Assembly (NCBI GenBank): GCA_029851415.1
Contig: CM056744.1
Location: 12,717,268 to 12,781,267 of the forward strand
Source of the DNA: Eretmocerus hayati
Taxonomy: Eukaryota > Arthropoda > Insecta > Hymenoptera > Aphelinidae
Direction: 5' to 3'
Length of the DNA: 64,000 bases
The notes below the pieces were generated by a model. It had not been told where the DNA came from. It did no database searches and saw nothing but the letters and a program-made list of their open reading frames with translations. Shown here piece by piece: positions 50,654 through 61,300 of the stretch. Numbering within the stretch: the stretch's first letter is position 1; each line of letters begins with the position of its first letter. The translations under genes were made by a program, and so were the position numbers.

Positions 50654-53600
50654 CTCTCTCCGTATCCATCAGTGAGAATCCACTGAACTTCAGTGCATTA
50701 CGGATCAACTTTGACTGATGACTTCAGTGTATATACACTGGGACTTCAGTGCATATGCACTGAAACTTCAGTGATCAGGACCCGTCCGACCCCCGAGGTC
50801 ACTGAAGTTTCAGTGAGAGTCACTGATGGATCAGTGAGGCAGTTCACTGATTCACCAGTGAGAATTTCCACTGAAATTTCAGTGAATATGATTTGCCGGG
50901 ACCCTTAAAAAACTGAAATTCAGCTTGAACTTGCTCGTCTGCTGCTTTGCTTTTGCTTTTTCTATTTGGGTTGGCAATGTTCAAACAGAGGAAAAGCATA
51001 ATCCAAACCCCCAACCTGCCTTAGAAATTGATGAAAAATCGAGAAAGCGAAAGTGATGGAAAATTAGTTACTATCATGACTTCATGAGTTTTCCAAGTAA
51101 TGGTGATTCATGTCAAGAGAATGAAGCTTCGCAACTATACATCCCTGAAAATTGCATCGAATCGGTGTCTTCAATCAGTTAGACACTTTCCTAGATTGTA
51201 CTTGCCGACATTGTAAGGAGTAGGATTCATTTTGATGAAGTTGGAGGTATAGGATGAATTGAATGGGGAAAATTGAAGCAGGAGTTTGTCACTTATACCA
51301 AAATCATATCTCAAGCATCCAAAAGGCAATTCATGATGTCAATTCCAAGTTCTATATAATGAAATTGTAAGCAATTTAGAATTCTAAAGTTCTCAAGTTA
51401 TGATTGTGCTATAAGTAAGAAACTGGCACTTATGGTAATAATGAAACATTCAGATTCATTCATAATTTTTATTATTTTGATTGAATAAATGTTGACAAAA
51501 ACAAAAAATCAGCGGTGGCGGAATTGCTCGATGTTACTGCAAAATCTGGAGAAAACACCTTGTCAAATCAATCAAAATCTGCATATGCACCTGCGCCATC
51601 ACATGCATATGAGTCATTCCGGAGCATTTCGGCCAGAGGCGTCACCAGGGGAGTCTGGGGAAAATCCCAAAACATTTTTTTCCAATAATACTATGTTTAA
51701 GGGTACAAAAAATTTTTCTTGGGATTCTTCCGAAGCCCTCCACGGGGCCTAGGGCCCACAGAAGGTCTAATTTAGTCCCTCTTCTGGCCTATGTCTGGAA
51801 AATCATAGCTCCGACTAGATTCAATCTTTTTCTACGTACTTCAGCGCATTTTTTTCGTAAAGTCTAGCACTTTTGAAGAAAAAAAAAATTGTCCGGAATC
51901 AATCATGCAGCCTAGTAACTTCTAGGAGCTATTTGCTGAGAGCAGATTTAAGCGATTTTTGGGCCTGCTTCAAAGCGATCTAGCTCCTACTAGACATGTG
52001 ATAATGGACTTCTGCAGGTCGTCATTTTGAAGGTCTTAAAAAAAACCTACAATTTGATTACATGGAGAACTCGATTATCGTACTTTTTATAGGAGTTATA
52101 GCCGATACAAGTTGAGCAGTTTTGTAAAAATGCCAAACTTTGAGCTCAATTTAAAAAAATATTTTCTTTCTTTTGACCCCAAACCTGTGCGAATATGTTT
52201 TTCGATACAAATACCATCAATAAGAACAAGAATCTGGGTGTGCTATTTAATTCTCGATTTTATTCAGCCAATTCAAAACACCCTTTTTTGACTTTTTGCT
52301 TGAAATGCCAACGTATGCATGGCTCGCATATGCTTCCATCTGAGTTGTTGTGCACCAATCTGGGTGGAATTACTCTCCAAAGTACCCCCAAATACGTATA
52401 AGAACTTTCGGAGGCGAGCCTCTGGCCAGCAGCGAGCTTGAGGCTCAAACCATCAGGTCCGAGATGGGCATTATTTCGTGTATTTTGGGGCAGGCGAGCG
52501 AGGTCTCCATGCCTCGTGTTCTTGCCTACAAACGAGAAAAGTGGCTAGAGCAGGGATACAAACATGTTCTCCCGGCTCAAAATGACCATCTAAACACGAT
52601 CCTGGGATCAATTTAGCCCTAAACCATCGTCATTTTGCAGTAGAAGCGCAAAACCTGTTATTACGCAGTTCAACGACGTTTAAGGATTGAATGATATCCT
52701 AGGCACGAATTGACTCCGGGATCGTATTTAGATGGTCATTTTGAAACTGGGGAGAAACATGTTCTCATCCCTACTCTAGCCACTCGTCTCGTATGTGCGC
52801 AAGAACACGAGGAATCGAGACCTCGCTCGCCTGCCCCAAGATAGACGAAGTAATGCCAATCTCGGACATGATGGTTTGAGCCTCCAGCTCACTTCTGGCT
52901 TGAGGCTCGCCTCCGGAAATTCTTATACATATTTGGGGGTACTTTGGAGAGTAATTCCACCCAGATTGGTGGACAGAATCTCAGATGAAAGCATATGCGA
53001 GCCATGCCTACGTTGGCATTTCAAGCAAAAAGTCGAAAAAGGGTGTTTTGAATTGGCTGAATAAAATCGAGAATTAAATAGCCCACCCAGATTCTTGTTC
53101 TTATTGATGGTATTTGTATCGAAAAACATATTCGCACGGGTTTGGGGTCGAAAGAAAGAAAAGATTTTGTTAAATTAAGCTCAAAGTTTGGCGTTTTTAC
53201 AAAACTGCTCAACTTGTATCGGCTATTGCTCCTATAAAAAGTACGATAATCGACTTCTACATATGATCAAATTGTAGGTTTTTTTAAGGCCTTCAAAATG
53301 ACGACCTGCAGAAGTCGATTGTCACATGTCTAGTAGGAGATAGATCGCTTTGAAGCAGGCCCAAGAATCGCTACAATCTGCTCTCAGCAAATAGCTCCTA
53401 GAAGTTACTAGGCTGCATGATTGATTCCGGGCTATTTTTTTCCAGAAGTGCTAGATTTAACAAAGAAAATGCGCTGAAGTACGTAGAAAAAAATTGAGTC
53501 TAGTCGGAGCTATGATTTTCCAGACATAGGCCAAAGAAGAGACTAAAATAGACCTTCTGTGGGCCCTAAGGCCCGTGGAGGGCTTCGGAAGAATCCCAAG

Positions 53601-54770
53601 AAAAATTTTTTGTACCCTTAAACATAGTATTATTGGAAAAAAATGTTTTGGGATTTTCCCCAGACTCCCCTGGTGACGCCTCTGGCCGAAATGCTCCGGA
53701 ATGACTCATATGCATGTGATGGCGCAGGTGCATATGCAGATTTTGATTGATTTGACAAGGTGTTTCCTTCAGGTTTCTCAGTAACATCGAGCAATTCCGC
53801 CACCGCTGATTTTTTGTTTTTGTCAACATTTATTTGATCAAAATGATAAAAATCATGAAAGAATCTGAATGTTTCATTGTTACTAGAAGTGCCAGTTCCT
53901 TACCTATAGCACAATCATAACTTGAGAACTTTATAATTCTAAATTGCGTACTACTTCATCATGTAGAACATGAAATTGACATCATGAATTGCCTTTTGGA
54001 TGCTTGAGTTATGATTTTGGTATAAGTGACAAACTCCTGCTTCAATTTTCCCCATTCAATTCATCCTATACCTCCAACTTCATCAAAATGAATCCTACTC
54101 CTTACAATGTCGGCAAGTACAATCTAGTAAAGTATCTAACTGATTGAAGACACGAATTCGATGCAATTTTTAGGGATGTATAGTTGCGAAGCTTCATTCT
54201 TTTGACATGAATTACCATTACTTGGAAAACTCATGAAGTCATGATAGTAACTAATTTTCCATCACTTTCGCTTTCTCGATTTTTCATCAATTTCTAAGGC
54301 AGGTTGGGGGTTTGGATTATGCTTTTCCTCTGTTTGAACATTGCCAACGCAAATAGAAAAAGCAAAAGCAAAGCAGCAGACGAGCAAGTTCAAGGTGAAT
54401 TCCAGTTTTTTAATGGTCCCGGCAAATCATATTCACTGAAATTTCAGTGGAAATTCTCACTGGTGAATCAGTGAAGTTCACTGAAACTTCAGTGACCGAG
54501 ACCAGTCTGACTTCTTGGGTCACTGAAGTTTCAGTGTATTGCCTCACTGATCCATCAGTGACACTCACTGATCCCCCAGTGACACTCACTGAAACTTCAG
54601 CGATCAGGACCCGTCCGACCCCCGAGGTCGCTGAAGTTTCAGTGAGGGTCACTGATGACTTCAGTGCAAATGCACTGAAGTCCCAGTGTATATACACTGA
54701 AGTCATCAGTCAAAGTTGATCCGTAATGCATTGAAGTTCAGTGGATTCTCACTGATGGATACGGAGAGAG
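50654..54770. mobile_element. Palindromic element with TA duplication, split by a nested palindrome
   Basis: Ends CTCTCTCCGTATCCATCAGT on both strands are flanked by TA (50652-50653, 54771-54772), a Tc1/mariner-like signature. Arms of about 1 kb (50654-51610 and 53708-54770) mirror each other. The outer parts (about 50670-50890, 54420-54745) are packed with CACTGA/TCAGTG words, many as CACTGAAGTTTCAGTG palindromes. Without the insert it is about 2.0 kb. No transposase; open frames are mirror artefacts of the repeats. Confidence 0.88.
51611..53707. mobile_element. GAG...CTC foldback family copy 2 (2097 bp), nested
   Basis: Termini GAGTCATTCCGGAGCATTTC on both strands, with ATAT at each side (51607-51610, 53708-53711). 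Sequence is similar to 8866-10963 throughout, including the GGCGAGCGAGG core and CTCCTACTAGACATGTGAT arm words. It is inserted at the centre of the outer palindrome, where the site would read GCATATGC. Confidence 0.9.
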
Positions 54771-55285
54771 TACAATATGCATTTTTTCTGAGTGTTCCTG
54801 ATTAGACTATGCCAGTGCTCTGGTCTGGCAACATCAATTGGGCTGAAATCCATTGCAAATGTGCTTCCAGCAGTATGCAATCGAGTGTGGGGGATTTCAG
54901 TCTGCATCTTGTCCTCCATTCGGAGTTTAGAATTCTACAATGACTCCAATTCTTGTGTAATTTCCAGAGCGATTCCAAGCTCATTTCTGCACATGCGCAC
55001 ATCTCTATGTCCCTAGAATTTTTCTTTGAATGGATATCGGAATATCCCGTGAAACATCCTTCAAAATAACTTCCCTATGAAATTCATTCTTATATACTAG
55101 GAATCTCACTATTTTCAAGCGGGGAAAGATCCGAAGTATCCAAAGTACCTCCACTCATGTAGGTAGCAAGACATACGAGAACGAGTCCTGGTGATGTTGA
55201 GAGGGCAGCACTCTGCAGCCCGTCACCACACCACGGAAAGAAGGGAGAGAATGGGATAATCGGGCTTTGGATGCTAAAAACATAA

Positions 55286-56657
55286 GAGTGATTCCGCGCG
55301 AAAGCGGACCACGAATTGCAGACAGATCTCAGATTCTTTCTCCACTATTCTTAATCGATTCTATGGTCCAAAAAATGAACTTTCCACTCTCTATGGGGTC
55401 CAAAAAAAATTTTTTGTTTCCGTGGGGAATATGTTTGCAATAGTGTTTCTAGGAAAAAATACCAATCTTTTTTCAGTAAAATGGGTGTAGTTCCGACTTG
55501 AGGTAAGATACGACCGCGCAAATAGTGGCATTCGAAAGGTCTTTCAAAAATCTTTAAAAATATGTTTCGAAAAAATTTTTTTGAGGCCACGGACGCCCCC
55601 TCTGAGCAAAAGAGTGAAAAACAGAAAAAATTCGATTCCTCAAAAACCCATTCTTTTAAAAATCTGGAAATCCATATTTTGATGTAAAATTGCGTGTTCT
55701 TCCAGGAAAAAGTGGTCCCGATCTGTGTTTTTGGGTTCTACGCTTTTATTTCCTACGTTTTATCAATATTCTCAGCCTCCTCGGCTGAAAAATGGATTTT
55801 TCTGCGCATGCGCAAGAATTGAGACTGCTGAGACCATTCTTATTGAAAAACCGAGAAAATTCTCTTCAAAATGACTACTTGGCGAAGTCAATTTTATCTA
55901 CTTGGCCCAAAGTTACATCACATTAATGATGAAGCATCCTCAAGAGGGGTAAATGCAGATCTTGCACAGATTTCCCATTAGTATCGTGACTCGGGTAGAA
56001 GTGTCATCATTCTTTAGACCTTCTCAATTCGGGCCCAGTACATCGGATTGACTTCGCCAGGTAGTCATTTTGAAAGAAATTTTCTCGGCTTTTCAATAAA
56101 AATGGTTTCAGCAGTCTAAATTCCTGCGTATGCGCAGAAAAATCGATTTTTAAACCGAAAAAGCTGAGAATATTGATAAAACGTAGAAAAAACAGCGTAG
56201 AACCCAAAAACACAGATCAGGACCACTTTTTCTGGAAGAGCACGCAATTTTACATCAAAATATGGATTTCCAGATTTTTAAAAAAATGAGTCCTTGAGGA
56301 ATCGAATTTTTTCTGTTTTTCACCTTTTTGCTCATAGGGGGGGGGGGGGTCCGTGGCCGCAAAAAAATACTTTCGAAACATATTTTCAAAGATTTTTGAA
56401 AGACCTTTCGAATTCCACTATTTACGTGGTCGTATCTTATCTCAAGTCCGAACTACACCCATTTTACTGAAAAAAGATTGGTATTTTTTCCTAAAAACAC
56501 TATTGCAAAGATACTCCTCACATAAACAAAAAATTTTTTTTGGACCCCATAGAGAGTGAAAAGTTTATTTTTTGAACCATAGAATGGATTAAAAATAGTG
56601 GAAAAAGAATCTGAGATATGTCTGCAATTCGTGGTCCGCTTTCGCGCGGAATTACTC
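55286..56657. mobile_element. GAG...CTC foldback family, third member (1372 bp)
   Basis: Termini GAGTGATTCCGCGCGAAAGC and GAGTAATTCCGCGCGAAAGC with duplication ATAA (55282-55285, 56658-56661). Arms converge near 55975. The GAGTNATTCCG start and ATAW duplication are shared with the two 2.1 kb elements, but the interior differs. No transposase. A G run at about 56338 could be assembly-sensitive. Confidence 0.85.
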
Positions 56658-56661
56658 ATAA

Positions 56662-58323
56662 TTATTCTTCAAAAAATGAGTTCCAAACATAGCTACACCT
56701 CAGAAGACCAAGATTGTGTCATAGGAGAGCATGACATATGTTCATCAAAAATTGGTCTGAATTGATCACATTCATTTTCCCAACTAACACAGTCTTATGG
56801 AGATTTTTGATGATGAACTGATATTGTGCATTTTTTAACTTGATATTCCTTTATTTTATGCATTGATACAGAATCGAATTGATTCAATGGATAGTTCTTA
56901 TGAGTGAACTACACGGGTCATACACGTTGAACCAAATATATTGCACACACAGACATGAAGGTCGATCTCCTCAGCTTCCTATTGACTGGTCTTGGAATTG
57001 AGCTATGATATAAGATATGATTAGCATAATATTTGATTCGGGGAAAGAAGGAGATGGGCTAATCCAGCCATCACATTAACGCCTTCACTGCGATGGGCCC
57101 CACCGGTGGGGCCCATCGCACCCAAGACCCGAACGCAATTTTCGTCGTTGCAGTGAACAACACGTTCACTGCAATAAACACAATGGTATCTAGAAACTTC
57201 AAGTCCTGAGATAAAGACTCAAACAATGAATCATTCATGGCTAATTTCAAAACGTACACAGGAGTGATTATCAATATCTCGATCTAACAAGATGTACGCA
57301 TGACATGACGGAATGGATGAAAATGACATAACTTTCATGTGATCTTTTGTCTACATGATGATGAGAGGAATACAACGGAACGCGTATTAAGGAATCAAAC
57401 GACATTCTCCACAAAAAACTACTGGAGAAACTCCAGTGAGTGCTACGTTCAGAATATAATATATCGTATGACATTTATGCGTTTGCGAACCGTACATGGT
57501 ACTCTCGGGATAAAAATATGACGAGATCCGCGGAACCTTCAACCTTCGCCATTCGCGGCCGAATGAAATTTTTCTCTTCCCTCGCTTCTGAAACTTATTA
57601 GATGATGTTTTGGTATCTTTTAAGAATATAAAAAGAGTCTTTCCCATCATTTTGGATCGATGTCATTTTTTGTATTAATAAATCTAATGGGAGCTCGCAG
57701 ATTGGCCCTTCAAATTGCCGCATTCCTTGGATTTTGTGGGAGATCCTTCGTGGAATTTTCTTTGGTCGATGAGTTTATATGTCGCATTTAGTCATGGTGT
57801 TGTCGAACTTTGACGCAATTGAGGTACAAATAGAGTTCTATATCCATACTAACCGCTGTACAGTCGAAATAAAAATTTTAGCCGGACTCCTGTCTCAAAT
57901 AATGATCGCTATAGACTCGTTTTCATAGTTCAGAACAGCTTTCCATATCCAAAGAGAATATGGGCAACGTGGGGAAAAGTTCACGTTACTTCGGTGGTGA
58001 ATATCCTGGGAATCTAATAATCCCACATTAGAGAGAGTCAACGAACCTGCGAAAACAACGCGGAAAACTTCTATGGTAGCTTGAATCGAGTTCTTCCTTG
58101 TCAACGAAAACAATCCAAGTCCTAGTGATTTTCCAATCAATTAAGGCTATCCAGTGGGCCCAGGCCTGGTCATTACAGGCGTCACACTGTCCAGGCCGTG
58201 GCCAGTCAATATTTGTTGGGACCTGATTCCAAGTAGGCTTACACAAATTTGATTTCTACTACGGAAAAGCTCATATTTGTATTTCAAAGGCGATTTCGTG
58301 CCCAGATTTTAGAAAGGCTCTTA
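56662..58323. other. Intergenic DNA downstream of receptor C
   Basis: A hairpin GATGGGCCCCACCGGTGGGG near 57090, preceded by TTAACGCCTTCACTGC and followed by an inverted TTGCAGTGAAC/GTTCACTGCAA pair (57154-57175), looks like an end related to the 26156-27065 element. No gene recognised. Confidence 0.5.
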
Positions 58324-61300
58324 TCAGTCACTGGATTTCATGGACACTAAAGCAGTGAAGTAGCTTGATGTCATCTTTACAACCTGAAATTGGATGGATA
58401 TTGATAATATTATTTCATCGGTGATCTGTCCGTCAATACTATCGTACAAATAATCTCACTTTAGCAAAAGACTCCATCGAGAGGCTTGCGATTTTACCAG
58501 CTGTCAATACGGACTGGCGCTGTGTCTGTTGCATCACGAATAACAACAATTTACGATCTCTTGATGAAGTAATAGACCAATCGGCCAAGTACCTAAAATC
58601 AAAAGGGTTCTTCAGCATCTCTGATCGATCATAGTATGATTATCCCATCCTTCAAAATCGAACAAAAATTATTCTTACATGGAATCGCGCACTTTCTCAC
58701 TGGCATTGATGATCAGTTGGCCCAAACCATTCATGGCCATCATGAATACGTTTATCCCCAACACAAAGCACGACATGAAACATTTCCTCATCAAATGTAC
58801 ATTACCATATACGATCTGAAACGAATGTTTCATGAAACTATCTCGATTCTGTGATTTGTTATTCAAATTCAAAACACAGCATCGAAGAAATTCCTTTGAC
58901 CAATGCTCCGGCTCTGCACTCTACCCTTTCATTGAGGTGTGGCTATCGAAGTTTGAGTCATCAGTTTGCACCAATTTCATCGAATTTTTGACATATTTGA
59001 GTCCAAGTCAAGGCAAAACCTTGGAAAAATGGTGAAAATTTCCATTCCCATGTTTTTCAGGTTGCTGGACGCATTTTCGATGGTACATCTTATCTACTGA
59101 TGAGAGAATTCGAGATATCGACAACAACACTGCCTAAATGATGGATTTGTATCTTCCGGAACCAAAATTTAGAAGAACACATAATGCACACACCTTTACT
59201 CTCGCTGCATGGCTTACGCGGAGATTCTACGAGACTCTGCAGCTCGGAAGCGTTAGTAGTGCGACGAATGCAGTGCATTATTTGATCGTCGAGTACCAAT
59301 TCAACTCACAAGGGGAAACCACGGGGTCCAGGTTCTCAATCTTCCCCAAGATTTTTCCACAGTTTAGTGCTACCTAGAAAATGGAGAACCCAGAGTAACT
59401 CCGTCCAATGGGCCTCCTGTTCAGGGCTACAGCCTATCATATCAGAATTGCTCATTCAAGCCCATGTTAGGAAATGATATATATGTTACAGTAAATGTCC
59501 GAAATCAGTCAATGCCGGAGATTTACTAGTAAATGTCCAGCATTGACTGGGAAGTCTAGTCAATGTTGTTGAAATGGCAGCATTTCGGACATTCACTAGT
59601 CAATCTTAGGATTGACTAACAAGCCTCCGTAAATGTCCGAAATGTGATTGCTCACGAAAAAAAAAATATAGTTGGCACGTAAACTTGTTTCTTTCAAAAC
59701 TTCGCGCCGAAAAACAAGCTCCTAAGAAGATATTTTTATTATAGGATGAGGATTTCTACAGAATTGAAACCAAAGCTGGTTTAATTAACAACCCGTTCCC
59801 GAGGAGCCAGTTTGAAGTTTGCAAAGAGAAATTCCTGCATCTCAACGAAATTGACCAGACGCAATCTGTAAGCTTACGAGCAGCAGCTTCAAAAATTTCG
59901 ATTACACGTGGCCTGGAAATGACGAAATGCAATTGTAAAGCTAAATGTTCTTCAAATAGATGTTCTTGTAAAGTGAAAAACATACTGTGCAATTCAAGAT
60001 GCCATAATAGCCAGAGCTGTTGTAATAAGTAGCTTTCATATTGTTGAATTTTTGGAAAGATTCAACTTTACTCTGATCATACAACGTGCTATATTATTTG
60101 TCGGTGAAAAATTCGTAAGACTAGAATGACATTATCAATGTGATGAAGATGTGACCTCCGTTCAGTATGAACGTAAGATCTAAGACAATGTGCAGCTGTG
60201 ATTCATTTACGCTAAATATCATTTTGCATGAATGAATTTTGCTTATCATATATTTTCATTCCTCTGCTCATTATATGTTTCGGGCATTTACGGGGGTCAG
60301 TCAGTCAATCCTAAGATTGTCTAGTAAATGTCCGAAATTCATCTTCACGAAACAACATTGACTGGCTGTTTCAGTCATTTCTAAGATTTACTGGTAAATC
60401 CTAGGATTGACTGGCCCCTCTAGTCAATGTCAGGAACAACTAGTCAATCCTAGGATTGACGGATTTCGGACATTTACTGTAACATATATATACACTGGCA
60501 ATGCCAACGTTTTTGCTTGGAGCTCTGAACAGGAAGCCCATTGGACGGAGTTGCTCTGGATCCTTCCTATTCTAGGTGACGCAAGACTGTAAAAAAATGT
60601 TGGACAAGATTGGTGACCCGCGGACCCCGTGGTTCCCCTTTGTGAGTGTGGACCCTTCGAAGCCTACTCAAAAGTTCAAAAAACACGTCATTCAATATCA
60701 TATTTTGAAAGTCGATTCAGTTCATGTTTTGTACGACTGTTCTGTCATCATACATACATAAAAGTATAATAAAGATAGTATAGCCACGCCAGCTGTTTCC
60801 GTTGCCAAAAGTACCGGATGGAAAGTATCTTCCAGTAAATCGCACAGCCTAGAATGAAAACATTTTTTGCTTACGAAAATGAGTTATTAAAAATTGCTTG
60901 AAAGTAATGCTGGATAACGTACTTGATAGCTTGGTTATGCAAGATCACAGCGTTCTTTAGATCATTCAACTCAATGTGACCCACACTGAACTTTTGGTTC
61001 CCGCTAATCCTTTCTGTAATTCTCACTATATTCTTGAACCTACAACTGAATCATGATCTAGGTAATCGAAATGAAAATTCAAACATTGATATAAGTCGTT
61101 GCACTTGGATGATACCACGAATCAAGAGTGTCGAGGTAGATTTTTAAAATTCTCATGGCAAACAAGGATGCGGTGATTCAGGATGATCTAAATTTTTCTA
61201 ATAGGACAAGTAACCTTAAAAAATTATATGGTACAACACCGATCCTCAGAATTTAATTAAAATTCTGAATTTTGGGAGACATGTGTTTATTAACACTTCC

